The position numbers and the translations under genes are program-made. A DNA stretch of 42,157 nt from Mycobacterium sp. Its GTDB lineage: Bacteria > Actinomycetota > Actinomycetes > Mycobacteriales > Mycobacteriaceae. The notes under the pieces are model-generated. The model had not been told where the DNA came from and did not search any database. It worked only from the letters and a program-made list of their open reading frames with translations. Positions within the stretch are counted from its first letter, which is position 1, and each line of letters starts with the position of its first letter. The stretch is taken from NCBI RefSeq assembly GCF_025933915.1, contig NZ_JAICZA010000026.1:1-42157 (forward strand), given 5' to 3'. Shown one piece after another: positions 1-11,334 of the stretch.

Positions 1-2
1 AG

Positions 3-2384
<2,382 letters not shown>

Positions 2385-2404
2385 GCGCTGATCGCGCCGC
2401 CCCT

Positions 2405-2466
2405 CGCGAGCGTGCGTGTTTGTACGGCGACACGCCGCTGCGGGTGGCAATCCGTGCACGCTCGCG
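2405..2466. repeat. 62-bp intergenic palindromic repeat, copy 1
   Basis: Ends are perfect 11-bp inverted repeats (CGCGAGCGTGC at 2405-2415, GCACGCTCGCG at 2456-2466). The left half (GTGCGTGTTTG, then GCGACACGCC) is nearly identical to a second copy of the same length at 39449-39510. It lies between the convergent metH and mce-operon ends, so it may act as a bidirectional terminator; there is no U-tract. Confidence 0.75.
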
Positions 2467-2482
2467 GCGTGCGCCGTTCCGC

Positions 2483-3250
2483 TTAGATGCGCAGCACGGA
2501 AGCCAAGGCGGACAGCGGGATATGCGCCTGCACGGTACCGCCGTCCATGTACCACTGCATGACGCCGGGCGTGAAGTTGATCGGGCTGTCGTGGCCCACC
2601 GGGTAGTCCGGCATGTAGAGGATCAGCTCGTCGGGCGTCACCGCCCAGGCCTTGTACGCCCCGGAGTAGACCTTGTCCGGCGTCCAGCGGTCCACGACGA
2701 ACGGGTAGGTGCCGGGGTCGTGCGGCGGCGGCGCCTGATCGAGCGCGGTTTGGACAAACGGTTGAGCCAGTGGGGGAATGGCGGTCAGCGGATCTGACGT
2801 CGTCAGATCCGCCAACTGCACCCGTCTGCCGCTTGCCATGTCGAACGTGAAGGTCCGGTAGGCGTTGTTGGGCTTGGGCCCGTCGGCGTGATAGTCCTCA
2901 TGAAACACCGCGCTGAGCAGGTTGGCGTGCCGGAAGACCTCGAAGTTCTCCTCGCCGTAGCTGTCGGCGGCCATGCTGGAGTTGGCATTTCGCCAGTTGT
3001 TGACCAGGGTGCGCAGGTAGTCGCGGATCACCGGGGCCGTCGCCGGATTGTCGACCAGGTCCTCGGGCACGGCGACCTTGATGTCGCGCACGGCGTTGCG
3101 TTCCGAGGTCACCGAGGTGTGGCAGTACCGGCCGTCCCAGTCGCCGCCGAGCTCGCCACAGAACGACGGGGCCGATGCGTGCGCGTGGGCGGTGGAGGAA
3201 AGCGTTGCGGCGGCGACCAATACGACGGCCGCTACGAGCCGGCGGATCAC
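2483..3250 (-). CDS. Secreted MPT64-like (DUF3298-type) protein ending the mce operon
   Basis: 255 residues with a cleavable signal peptide: Arg at 3-4, a hydrophobic Ala/Val stretch at 5-17, and probable cleavage after AHA (about residue 24). Just after it comes FCGELGGDWDGRYC, a paired-Cys pattern C-x-E-L-x-G-x-D-x-G-x2-C-like that matches the N-terminus of mature MPT64 (Rv1980c); YRTFTFDMASG and a C-terminal ELILYMPDY region fit the same fold. Function is unknown for the family beyond secretion and immunogenicity. The GTG start overlaps the stop of the preceding Mce-associated gene by 4 bp, so it is probably translated as the last gene of the mce operon. The start is fixed by that overlap and the signal peptide. 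Family assignment is from remembered motifs, not a search. Confidence 0.75.
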   Translation of the reverse strand: MIRRLVAAVVLVAAATLSSTAHAHASAPSFCGELGGDWDGRYCHTSVTSERNAVRDIKVAVPEDLVDNPATAPVIRDYLRTLVNNWRNANSSMAADSYGEENFEVFRHANLLSAVFHEDYHADGPKPNNAYRTFTFDMASGRRVQLADLTTSDPLTAIPPLAQPFVQTALDQAPPPHDPGTYPFVVDRWTPDKVYSGAYKAWAVTPDELILYMPDYPVGHDSPINFTPGVMQWYMDGGTVQAHIPLSALASVLRI

Positions 3251-3975
3251 AGCAGCTGCACTTTGCTTGCCCGCCAGCGGCCGTCGACCTTTTCCATGGT
3301 CATCTTGATCCTGCTCCGATCGATGCGCGGGTCGGGTGCGGCCGTGTTGGTGACGGTCTGGTCGATGAACACCAGCACGACAACCTTGTTCGTGGATTCG
3401 GACTGAATGGCCGAGTCCACCACCACCCCGTGCGCGGTCGCCTTGTTGTCGATCAGCAGCTGCCGGAGTTTGACGCTGGATTGCGTATACATGTCCTTGA
3501 ACTCGCCGGTCGCGCCGTCGAGCACCTGCCTGAAGTTCTCGTCCACCCTGTTCGAATCGATGCTCGTCAGCACCTGCGCGTAAGCGATGGCCGCCTGTTG
3601 GGCCTGCTCACCGGCCAGCTTGACCTGATGCTCTTGCCACTGCCGCGATCCCAGAAACCCCGAAACAGCAAGTGAGGCAACGAGTAACAGCGGCAGGATG
3701 CTGCGACGAAGATACTGCTTCAGGTCCTGTTTCCAAGGCCGCTTCCGGCGCTCGGACTCAGGACGCTTGCGTTTGAGCAGCCCACCCTCGTCGTGTTCAC
3801 CGTCTGGCTCACCGGCCGCGCCGGCGGTCTCGTCGTCAACCTCGTCAACCTCGTCAACCTCGTCAACCTCGTCAACAACGTCGTCGACCTGCGCCTCCTC
3901 GGGCGCGGCGTCCGCCAATTCGGCGTCCGCTTTCACTGCCTCGGACTTCGGATTCTTTTTGGAGGTCACGATCAC
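3247..3975 (-). CDS. Mce-associated membrane protein (Mas type)
   Basis: About 242 residues. An acidic N-terminal cytoplasmic tail (about 20-70) contains repeated DEV triplets, followed by a basic stretch (KRKRPESERRKR), one transmembrane helix (SILPLLLVASLAVSGFLG, about 90-110), and an external domain of the kind found in Mas proteins encoded behind mceF, thought to stabilise or assist Mce transporters. An in-frame ATG at 3981 directly abuts AGGAG, which is too close for a ribosome site; the GTG at 3975 has AGGAG six bases upstream and is preferred. It lies about 37 bp after mceF and overlaps the MPT64-like gene by 4 bp (GTGA). The DEV repeat is encoded by a 9-bp tandem repeat and could vary in length between strains. 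Confidence 0.8.
   Translation of the reverse strand: MIVTSKKNPKSEAVKADAELADAAPEEAQVDDVVDEVDEVDEVDEVDDETAGAAGEPDGEHDEGGLLKRKRPESERRKRPWKQDLKQYLRRSILPLLLVASLAVSGFLGSRQWQEHQVKLAGEQAQQAAIAYAQVLTSIDSNRVDENFRQVLDGATGEFKDMYTQSSVKLRQLLIDNKATAHGVVVDSAIQSESTNKVVVLVFIDQTVTNTAAPDPRIDRSRIKMTMEKVDGRWRASKVQLL
3832..3876. repeat. 9-bp tandem repeat inside Mce-associated gene
   Basis: Four exact copies of CTCGTCAAC (3841-3876) preceded by one variant (GTCGTCAAC, 3832-3840). On the minus strand they encode successive Val-Asp-Glu triplets in the acidic N-terminal tail. The unit is a multiple of three, so slippage changes length without breaking the frame. Confidence 0.9.
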
Positions 3976-4012
3976 GATCATCTCCTAGGGATCGGCTCGG
4001 ATGGTTTGGGGC

Positions 4013-5272
4013 CTAGTGCGGCGGTTCGATCGGCAGCTGCGGGCCGCCGTAGGGGGTGGGGATGGTGTAGCGGCCCTTGGGGGTCGGATCCGTTCTGCGG
4101 CCCAGGTCCGCGCCCATCGGCGGGCCGGCGGTATCGTCGCCTCCCGGCCGCGGTGCGTTCTTGGCCCCCCGGATCGAGACGGCGGGGTCGTCGTCGCGAC
4201 AGTAGGTGTACATGAACGGCTCGTAGTAGTCGGCGGCCGAGGGCGGGTGCGAGGGGGTCCCGTAGTCGCATACGTAGCGGGGGTAGAGATCGGCGATCGC
4301 CCAGACTCCGTTGTCGTGAAAGGCGCTCGTCACCGCGTCCAAGACTGACCCCCGGTAGTCCGGGAACAGCGCGTTGAGCGCGGGGACCCGCAGATACAAC
4401 AGTTGCGACATGGTGGCCATGCTGCCCAGCAACTGCACCATCGTGTCGGAGTTGTCGGCGAACAGATTGTCGACGGCCGACAGGGTGCGCGGCGTCTGCT
4501 GAGTCAAACGACGATAGCCGGCCTGCATCCTGGCCACGCCGGTGAGTGTTTGGTCGAGTTCCGTTGCGGCAGCGCCCAAGCCGGAATTCTTGTCGCTTGC
4601 CAGGGTGAGCACGGCCCGGCTGGTCTTGATGATGCTGGTGGTTTGGGGCAGTACCGAATCAAGCGTCGAAAGCAAAAACGTGCCGCCGTCGACGATGGCG
4701 GTCAGCTTCGCCGGGCCCTCCTTGCTCAGGCTCAGTTCCTTCTTGATCAACTCGATCTTGTGGGGGTCCACCTGGGCCAGCAGCCCGTCGGCGTCGCCGA
4801 GCAACCGCGCCAGGCTGACGGGGACGGTGGTGTGGTCCAGGGCGATGCGGCTGCCGTCGTGCAGATACGGTCCGGCGTCGGATGCGGCTTCGAAGTTGAT
4901 GTACTGCTCACCGGCCGGCGAGAGTGCCGAGACGTGCACGACGCTGTTCGCCGGGATCCGCACCTTCGACGTGATGCTGGCGATGGCGTTCACCCCGTTG
5001 TCGGTGATCTGCAGCGACTCGACACGGCCGATGCGGACCCCCCGCAGCGCCACATCCTGATTGGGTAGCAGGCCACCGGATTCCGACAATTGCACGGTGA
5101 CCCGGTAGGACGAGGCGAAGGGCGTCACCCGCAACGCGCCGATGAGCAGGTAGGCGGTGGCGACGACCAGGATGAGCACCAATCCGGCCACCGACAGCCA
5201 AACCTGTTGCCGGTGGCCGGTACGCACCGTCCGCACGACGAGGTTGGCGAAGTCGGCGAGGACCCGGATCAT
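4013..5272 (-). CDS. mceF: MceF-position Mce protein
   Basis: 419 residues, the last of six consecutive Mce proteins that assemble into the periplasmic shaft of a lipid importer. An N-terminal transmembrane helix (VWLSVAGLVLILVVATAYLL, about 24-45) is followed by the MCE domain (about 55-130, with SGGLLPNQDVALRGVRIGRV), a long helical region, and a Pro/Gly-rich C-terminus. ATG at 5272 overlaps the stop of mceE by 4 bp (ATGA); longer in-frame extension exists but would run into mceE. The substrate class (fatty acids, sterols or other lipids) cannot be read from sequence. Co-transcribed with the genes on either side. Confidence 0.92.
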   Translation of the reverse strand: MIRVLADFANLVVRTVRTGHRQQVWLSVAGLVLILVVATAYLLIGALRVTPFASSYRVTVQLSESGGLLPNQDVALRGVRIGRVESLQITDNGVNAIASITSKVRIPANSVVHVSALSPAGEQYINFEAASDAGPYLHDGSRIALDHTTVPVSLARLLGDADGLLAQVDPHKIELIKKELSLSKEGPAKLTAIVDGGTFLLSTLDSVLPQTTSIIKTSRAVLTLASDKNSGLGAAATELDQTLTGVARMQAGYRRLTQQTPRTLSAVDNLFADNSDTMVQLLGSMATMSQLLYLRVPALNALFPDYRGSVLDAVTSAFHDNGVWAIADLYPRYVCDYGTPSHPPSAADYYEPFMYTYCRDDDPAVSIRGAKNAPRPGGDDTAGPPMGADLGRRTDPTPKGRYTIPTPYGGPQLPIEPPH

Positions 5273-6504
5273 GGTTGCGGCCCCGGCGGCGGCTCGGATG
5301 GCCCCGGCGGCAAGGCCGGTGCCGGTGGGGGTCCGGGGGCGACATCGATTTGGCCGGGGATGGTTGGGTCCGGGATGACGGGAACCTGCGGCGAATTCGG
5401 CCCCCGGCCGACCACGCGTTCCTGCAGACGCCACAGGGTGTACTTGAGGGTGCCGACGAGTAGGTTCACGTTGTAGTGGTGCGGTCCGTGTAGCCCGATG
5501 TCACCCGGGAATCCGATATCGGGGAGCGATCCGAGTAGGATCTTGTCCACGCTCACGTTCACCGAAATCGAGTTCCCTGCAGTCGATTTGACCAACGGGG
5601 GGATCAGCCGGTTCACCGACAGCCAGCTGGTGTCCGGGCTCACGGCAACGTCGTTGGCGGCGCCGGCGACCGTGTTCAGGTCGCGGATCACGCTGCGGCC
5701 GCTGGTGTCGGTCCCGCCGATCGAGGGGAACCTGGCCAGCAACCGGGAGGTGTCGCCCACCTGCACGGCCAAATTGGAAAGCTCGGCGGTGTTGTCGGCC
5801 AGGGCCGAAGTGGCTGGACCGGCAGCCGCCATCAGGTCGCTGATGGTGTGATTCTTGGCGTCGAGTTGGTCGGCCAGACGCGACAATTGGGTCAACGCGT
5901 TCTTGATCTGATCGGACCGGGAGTCCAGCGTCCCGAGCAGCTCATTGGATTTGCGGATCATGTCCCCGAACGCCTGGCCCTGGTCACCGGTCGCCTTGCC
6001 GAAACCGTTGATGATGTTGGTGAAATTGCGTACCGCCCCACCGTTCACCAGAATTGCCGCCGAGCTCAGCACCGACTCGACGGTCGCGGCGGCCGCGGTG
6101 GAATCCAGGCCGATGGTGTCGCCATTGCGCAACAGCGGCGTGGCCGCGGGATCGTCGGCAGGTGGTTTCAGCGCGACGAACACGTCGCCCAGTGGTGTTG
6201 CGGTTCGCAATTCGGCGGTGCTGCCGCGGGGCAGTTGCACGCCGTCCCTGATCCGAAGCCTGGTGACCGCGGTGTAGTTGCGTGCGATCATCGATTCGAG
6301 CTGCCCGACGTCGGCGCCGCCGAGCTTGACCTTGGCGTTCATCGGCAGGTTGAGCGCGTTGGAGAACACCGCGTTCAACGAGTAGCCCCCAGAACCCACT
6401 CCTGGGGCCGGAAGGGGCAGGCTGGCAAGGCCGTTCGTGGCGCATCCCGCGGTAACCATGGCCGCGGCCAGCACCGCCGGCAGTCCCCGCGTGCCAGCGG
6501 TCAT
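5269..6504 (-). CDS. mceE: MceE-position Mce lipoprotein (LprK-like)
   Basis: 411 residues. A lipoprotein signal peptide ends in VTAGC, with the lipidated Cys at residue 21; this is typical of the fifth Mce protein in each mycobacterial mce operon. The MCE domain follows (about 40-115, including NAKVKLGGADVGQLESM), then a helical region and a Pro-rich tail (about 370-411). ATG at 6504 shares one base with the mceD stop (TGATGA), and the end overlaps mceF by 4 bp. Anchoring by lipid rather than a transmembrane helix is expected of MceE. Function as part of the Mce shaft is from family knowledge. Confidence 0.92.
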   Translation of the reverse strand: MTAGTRGLPAVLAAAMVTAGCATNGLASLPLPAPGVGSGGYSLNAVFSNALNLPMNAKVKLGGADVGQLESMIARNYTAVTRLRIRDGVQLPRGSTAELRTATPLGDVFVALKPPADDPAATPLLRNGDTIGLDSTAAAATVESVLSSAAILVNGGAVRNFTNIINGFGKATGDQGQAFGDMIRKSNELLGTLDSRSDQIKNALTQLSRLADQLDAKNHTISDLMAAAGPATSALADNTAELSNLAVQVGDTSRLLARFPSIGGTDTSGRSVIRDLNTVAGAANDVAVSPDTSWLSVNRLIPPLVKSTAGNSISVNVSVDKILLGSLPDIGFPGDIGLHGPHHYNVNLLVGTLKYTLWRLQERVVGRGPNSPQVPVIPDPTIPGQIDVAPGPPPAPALPPGPSEPPPGPQP

Positions 6505-7643
6505 CACTTCTGCCCCATGGCGGCCATGCCGTCGAGCACATAGGTCAGCCCGAAATCGGGGCCGAAGTCCTGTATGGTCCCGGTGCTGCATCCCAGTTGC
6601 CGAAGGCCCATCAGGTTGCAGATCTCTTTGGTGTATTGGCTGTCGAAGATCAAGCGATCCGTGAGGAAGCGCGCCCGGACGGCGCCGTTGGCCCGGTCGA
6701 TCATGTTGTAGGCGTTGTCGGCCAGCATCGGGGCCACATCCAGGAGTTCCGCCAAATCGCGGCGCTGGTCGGCCACGGTCTTCAAGGTGGTACTGCCGTT
6801 GACGACGACCTGCTTGACGTTGTCGCGGTTGGCGTCGAGCAGGTCGCCGGCCCGCTGGATCAGGTGGTCGAGTTTGCGTCCCGTGCTGCCGGTGCCAAGG
6901 TCCTCGTCCGCCATGATCTGGCTGACTTGGTGGATGGTGGAGGCGAATTCGCGCAATTTCGTGTCGTTGGCGGCCACGGCGTCGAACAGGGTGCTGATGT
7001 TTTTGACGATCGTGGTGATCTGCTCGCGGGTTGCCGCACCGCCGTCGCTGGACAGGCGCAGCGCCTTGGACAGCTCGCCCAGCGCCGCTTTGATCTTTTC
7101 GCCGTTGCCGTTGACCACCTCGGTGGCGCCGCCCAGCACGTCGGCGATCGGCCCGCCGCCGTGGCCGTCGCCCTCGAGTGACTTCGTCACCTTGTCCAAA
7201 ACGTTGAGGACGCTGCTGAATTCGACGGGTGTCTTGGTCCGGGGCAGCCCGATGGTGTCGTGGTTCTGCAGGGTCGGCCCGTCGTGATAGGTCGGCGTGA
7301 GTTCGATCTGCCGGTCGGTGAGGATGGAGGTGGACACCGTGACCGCCTGCGCGGTGGCGGGAACTTTGACGTGGCGGTCGATGGTGAAGTCGACCTCGAC
7401 GTAGCCGCCCTTGGGGTTGATTTTGGTGACCTTGCCCACCGGCATGCCCAGCACCGCGACCACGTTTCCCTCGTAAAGTCCTGAGGCGCTGTCGAATTGG
7501 GCGGTTACCGTGATCGTGTCCTCGTCGGAGCGCAGGAACCACCAGCCGGTGCCGACCACCGCGGCGATTGTCGCGACGGCGGCGACGATGGTCACCACTT
7601 TGACGGCGAGGGCGGTCCCAGCCGTGTTCGAGAGGCCCTTCAC
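6504..7643 (-). CDS. mceD: MceD-position Mce protein
   Basis: 379 residues. Short N-terminus, one transmembrane helix (about 12-35, ending GTGWWF), an MCE domain (about 40-120, with SGLYEGNVVAVLGMPVGKV and the basic strand TKINPKGGYVEVD), then a long helical region that in known Mce complexes forms the hydrophobic tunnel. The start overlaps the mceC stop by 4 bp (ATGA), so translation is coupled. A C-terminal segment with IPxFxP-like Cys residues (CNLMGLRQLGC) is of the kind common in Mce proteins. Subunits A-F are thought to form a heterohexamer, so loss of one should disable the importer. Confidence 0.92.
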   Translation of the reverse strand: MKGLSNTAGTALAVKVVTIVAAVATIAAVVGTGWWFLRSDEDTITVTAQFDSASGLYEGNVVAVLGMPVGKVTKINPKGGYVEVDFTIDRHVKVPATAQAVTVSTSILTDRQIELTPTYHDGPTLQNHDTIGLPRTKTPVEFSSVLNVLDKVTKSLEGDGHGGGPIADVLGGATEVVNGNGEKIKAALGELSKALRLSSDGGAATREQITTIVKNISTLFDAVAANDTKLREFASTIHQVSQIMADEDLGTGSTGRKLDHLIQRAGDLLDANRDNVKQVVVNGSTTLKTVADQRRDLAELLDVAPMLADNAYNMIDRANGAVRARFLTDRLIFDSQYTKEICNLMGLRQLGCSTGTIQDFGPDFGLTYVLDGMAAMGQK

Positions 7644-8695
7644 TTGCAGTCCTTGAAGTACTCAATCATGCCGAACTGTTTGGCGCGGCCACTGATCGCG
7701 CACATCCACGAGTCGATCAATGGAACGTTGGGAGCGTTGAAGTTGACCGCATTGCCTTCACCCGTGAGGTTGGCCGCCTCCCGAAAGAAGATCGGACTGA
7801 TCTGCAGCATGCTGTGTAGCAGGTCGTCGTGCGCAGACATCAAGTCGGTGAAGTCCCGCATGTCTTTGATCAACGAGTCCAGGCCCGCTCGGTCGTTGAC
7901 CACGAGCTGACTCATGGTGTCGACGAGACTCGAGAGCGATTGCATCATCGCGTGGAAAACGGCGCGTCGCGCGACGAACTGGCCCAGCAGGTCTTGGCCC
8001 TGGTTGACCAGGTTGCCGATGCCGGCCTGCTGGCGTCGCAGCGTGTTCGTCACCTGCTCGGTGCTGCGCAGTAGCTGTCCGAGCTGGTCACGGCGCACCG
8101 CGATGATCGACGACAGTGTGTTGATGTTCGTGATCGCCTGCGGCACAACCGCCGGCAGACCTTCGAGTTGCTTGCCCAGCACCGCCAGCGACTGGGCGAA
8201 CCTGTCTGAGTCGACCTGCTCGAAAGTGGTGGTGGCGTCCTGCAGTGCGGCTTGCAGGTCGTAGGGCACCTCGGTGTGTGCCACGTCGAAGGTGTTGTTG
8301 GGCAGGTGTGCCGGTCCGTTGGGTTCGAGCGCGAGGTAGCGCGAACCCAGGATGGTGGTGACCTTGATCCGCGCGCGGGAGTCCTTGCCCAGCGCGATGT
8401 TGTCCCGAACCTTCAGCCCCGCTTCGACATGGTCGCCAACGAGTTTCATGCTCGTGACGTTGCCCACCGGAATGCCCGCGACCACGATCGGGTTACCGGC
8501 CCGCAGCGAGGCCGCTTGGAGAAACTCCGCGGTGTAATGCCGGTATCCGGCACCGACGGCATGCACCAACAGCATGACTCCGATCACCACCGCGACCACC
8601 GCGACGGCGATGAACCCCAGCCACGTCTTGTTGTAGCTTTCCAGCGGACGTTGCCTCATCCTCGAAAGCCGCTGCCGCACAGAATTGTCAGCCAT
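7640..8695 (-). CDS. mceC: MceC-position Mce protein
   Basis: 351 residues from the ATG at 8695, chosen over upstream in-frame starts because it overlaps the mceB stop by only 8 bp and places a single transmembrane helix at about 28-50 after a basic N-terminus (RMRQRPLESYNKTW). The MCE domain follows (about 55-135, with SLRAGNPIVVAGIPVGNV and TTILGSRYLALEP), then a long coiled/helical region. The end overlaps mceD by 4 bp. A C-terminal CAISGRAKQFGMIEYFKDC pair of cysteines may form a disulfide, as in many Mce proteins; that is inference. Confidence 0.92.
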   Translation of the reverse strand: MADNSVRQRLSRMRQRPLESYNKTWLGFIAVAVVAVVIGVMLLVHAVGAGYRHYTAEFLQAASLRAGNPIVVAGIPVGNVTSMKLVGDHVEAGLKVRDNIALGKDSRARIKVTTILGSRYLALEPNGPAHLPNNTFDVAHTEVPYDLQAALQDATTTFEQVDSDRFAQSLAVLGKQLEGLPAVVPQAITNINTLSSIIAVRRDQLGQLLRSTEQVTNTLRRQQAGIGNLVNQGQDLLGQFVARRAVFHAMMQSLSSLVDTMSQLVVNDRAGLDSLIKDMRDFTDLMSAHDDLLHSMLQISPIFFREAANLTGEGNAVNFNAPNVPLIDSWMCAISGRAKQFGMIEYFKDCK

Positions 8696-9743
8696 CGACC
8701 GTGCTCCTGCATCGCGGGGTGTGCCACGCCCGGTTTCCCGGTGTGGCGGCATTGATGATGATCGGCACGACATCGTTGAGACCGGGGAAGAACCCCAAGA
8801 AGTTCACGTCGCACACATAGGCGTTGCCATAGGCGCCCTGATTGCCGACCCGGATGAGTCCCTTCAGCAGCAGCGGGATGTTGTCGCCGAAGAACGCCAC
8901 CTGCGGTTCGACGTCCATGATGTGTCTGGTGACACCGGGCTGGCGGTCGATGAATTCGCGCAACGCCGGGTACACGTCGGACGCCGAGGTCGACAGTCGG
9001 CCGGTCACCCGCGCCAGCGAACCCACCGAGGCGACGAGGTCGGGGCGCCGCCGGTCGAGCTCGGCGACGACGCTGCGGGTCTGTGTGATGACACCGTCGA
9101 GATTGTCGTTCTGCTCCGCGAGGTTGCCCACCACCTTGTTGAGGTTGGTGATCACGCTGCCGAGGGCCTGATCCCTACCCGCGAATGTGTCTGTCAGAGT
9201 GGAAGTCTGGCCGACCAGCGTGGCCAGCGATGACGTGTCGCCCTGCAACGACGCGATGATGCCCTTGGTGAGGTTGTCGGCGTCGCGGGGGTTCAACAGG
9301 CTGAACAGCGGTTCGTAGCCGTTGAGCAGCGTGGTGACGTCGAAAGACGGCTCGGTGCGTTCCAGCGGGATGGTGCTGCCCGGGGGAAGCAGCTCCGGAC
9401 TGCCTTCCTTGCCCAAAGACAGTCCGAGGTAACGCTGGCCGACGATGTTCTGGTAGGTAACCGACGCGAGGGTGTTTCCGAACAGCCGCTGTTCTTGCTG
9501 GACCACGAACGAGACTTTCGCCAGTTTCCCATCGAGCTCGACGTTTTCGACCCGGCCTACGCGCACTCCCGCCATGCGAACGTCGTCACCCTCGCGAAGC
9601 CCGTACACATCGGTGAACACGGCCGAATACCGGGCCGTGTCGCCGGCCACGTCACGCCGCAGGCTCACGTAGACCAGCCAGGTCAGCGTCAACGAGACGA
9701 TCATGAACAGGGCCAACGCGATGAGTGGGCCGCGAAACTTCAT
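8688..9743 (-). CDS. mceB: MceB-position Mce protein
   Basis: 351 residues from the ATG at 9743, which overlaps the mceA stop in an ATGA. Transmembrane helix at about 6-27 (PLIALALFMIVSLTLTWLVY), MCE domain (about 35-115, with YGLREGDDVRMAGVRVGRV and TYQNIVGQRYLGLS), then helical repeats and a C-terminus with two cysteines. Together with the other five Mce subunits it should span the periplasm between the YrbE permease and the mycomembrane. No key region is missing. Confidence 0.92.
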   Translation of the reverse strand: MKFRGPLIALALFMIVSLTLTWLVYVSLRRDVAGDTARYSAVFTDVYGLREGDDVRMAGVRVGRVENVELDGKLAKVSFVVQQEQRLFGNTLASVTYQNIVGQRYLGLSLGKEGSPELLPPGSTIPLERTEPSFDVTTLLNGYEPLFSLLNPRDADNLTKGIIASLQGDTSSLATLVGQTSTLTDTFAGRDQALGSVITNLNKVVGNLAEQNDNLDGVITQTRSVVAELDRRRPDLVASVGSLARVTGRLSTSASDVYPALREFIDRQPGVTRHIMDVEPQVAFFGDNIPLLLKGLIRVGNQGAYGNAYVCDVNFLGFFPGLNDVVPIIINAATPGNRAWHTPRCRSTVDG

Positions 9744-11311
9744 TTGGCCTCCCCGGGCGGATGAGCTAGCGACACCGTGCTTCCACGAGCCACCGGACCG
9801 AGCAGCAGCTCGGTGGCCGGCGTGGCGGGCGCTCCGGTGATCACGCCCAACATGTTTCGTTCGTACTGGCTGCCAACCGGTCCCACATTCCCCCCGAAAT
9901 GAGAGCCCCCAAACGAGGACTGCGGAATCCACGGCGCCTTGGGCGCCACCGGCGCGACCCACGGCTGGTGCGGTTGTGGGGTCGCCGGCGCCCCCGGCGA
10001 CGGGTTGTCAGGATTCGCGCTCCCCGGCACGGGCGGCGACGGCGTAATCCCCGGGGCCAGCGGGGGATTGGGATCGGTCAAATTGGGATTCGGGTTGACC
10101 AGCGGCGGTCCCACGGCAACCAGGTTTCCGTCCGGACCGATCACGGTGCCCGGCGGCGGCGCGAGATCCTTGGGCGGGTGATAGTTCTGCGGCAGCAGCA
10201 CCTCGGGCAGATCGGGCCGCACCGGAATCAGCGGTGCGGTATAGCAGCTGGGCCCCTTCAGCTCGCCGTAATGCGGACAGTCAGCACGTGTGTACGTGGA
10301 ACTGGGCGTGAACGTCAGCATCGCGTGCATGTTGCCCAGATTTTTCTCCGGGTTCCAGACCTGCTCCATGAATTGGTTGGCCAGGTTGTCCAATTTGGTC
10401 ACCGCGGGCACGAAGTTGTTCGACTTCTGCGCCAACACGCCCAGCACCGGCGTGAAATCGGTGGTGATCCGGATGAGTTGGTCGATGTGGTTGTCGAACG
10501 ATTGGCGTGTCGTGCCCACCGTGTAGTCGGCGCCCGCCAGCAGCGCGGCCAGCTGGCCACGCGTCTCGGCGAAGGTCCGCATCGGCTCGACGGCCTGGTG
10601 CAATGCGTCGAGAAGATCGGGGGCCGTCTGCGCGAGCCCGCTCGTCGCATCCAGCAGCGCGGACACGGTCGACGGGCCGGTGTCGGTGCTGACAATCGAA
10701 TTGAGCTGGTCGAGAAGGCGATTCAATTGTGCACCGGCATTGAGCAGGCTGACGCGGCGGTGGTCGGTGGCGGCGCCCAGGGCGGCCAAGATCCCCACGG
10801 ACCTGTCGTCGCGGCCGCGCCCCGCGGCGGCGAGCAGGTCGCGCAATTTGCTGACGGTCGTTTGGAACAACACGGTCGGCAGCTGCTTGTCCTCCGGAAT
10901 ATGCGCGCCCTGGCGGATTTTCGCCCCCGGGCCATTGCCCACCAACTGGACAGATGACACGGCGAACACATTGCTCGGTACCACGCGCGCGGTCACGGCG
11001 GCGGGAATCGACTTGGCGTATTCCTCTTTGAGGTCGATGTGGACATAGTTGGGTTTGCCATGCGCCGCCGGGACGACGTCGTTGACCATTCCGACAAGCA
11101 CGCCGTGGTATTTGACGTCCGATTTCTGCGGAAGGCCATCGCCCACGTTGACCAGATCGGCGACCACCCGCACGTAATCGTTCAGCCTGCCAGTGGATTT
11201 GACCAACATCGCGATGGTGACCAGGGCGCTGACCACCACGACCGCGATGCCGATGCCGAACAGCTGCCGGTCCGACGGGCCGCGTCCGTCCAGCTCAAGG
11301 GAATTGGGCAT
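9740..11311 (-). CDS. mceA: MceA-position Mce protein with long Pro-rich tail
   Basis: 523 residues, longer than usual for MceA because of a Pro/Gly/Ala-rich C-terminal tail (about 385-490). Start at ATG 11311, 23 bp after yrbEB, with a purine-rich GAGGTCGGTGGAAG stretch upstream; the open frame continues much further 5' but that would overlap yrbEB. Transmembrane helix at about 16-38 (LFGIGIAVVVVSALVTIAML), MCE domain (about 45-125, including GLPQKSDVKYHGVLVGMV and NVFAVSSVQLVGNG), and a helical domain to about 350. The tail may cross or contact the cell wall; this is inference from composition. Confidence 0.92.
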   Translation of the reverse strand: MPNSLELDGRGPSDRQLFGIGIAVVVVSALVTIAMLVKSTGRLNDYVRVVADLVNVGDGLPQKSDVKYHGVLVGMVNDVVPAAHGKPNYVHIDLKEEYAKSIPAAVTARVVPSNVFAVSSVQLVGNGPGAKIRQGAHIPEDKQLPTVLFQTTVSKLRDLLAAAGRGRDDRSVGILAALGAATDHRRVSLLNAGAQLNRLLDQLNSIVSTDTGPSTVSALLDATSGLAQTAPDLLDALHQAVEPMRTFAETRGQLAALLAGADYTVGTTRQSFDNHIDQLIRITTDFTPVLGVLAQKSNNFVPAVTKLDNLANQFMEQVWNPEKNLGNMHAMLTFTPSSTYTRADCPHYGELKGPSCYTAPLIPVRPDLPEVLLPQNYHPPKDLAPPPGTVIGPDGNLVAVGPPLVNPNPNLTDPNPPLAPGITPSPPVPGSANPDNPSPGAPATPQPHQPWVAPVAPKAPWIPQSSFGGSHFGGNVGPVGSQYERNMLGVITGAPATPATELLLGPVARGSTVSLAHPPGEAK

Positions 11312-11334
11312 CTTCCACCGACCTCGCCACGGGC

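Noticed and set aside
4998..5020. Perfect TTGTCGGTG inside mceF as a PafBC site
   Set aside because: No TAnnnT at the N8 position and it lies within an antisense coding region.
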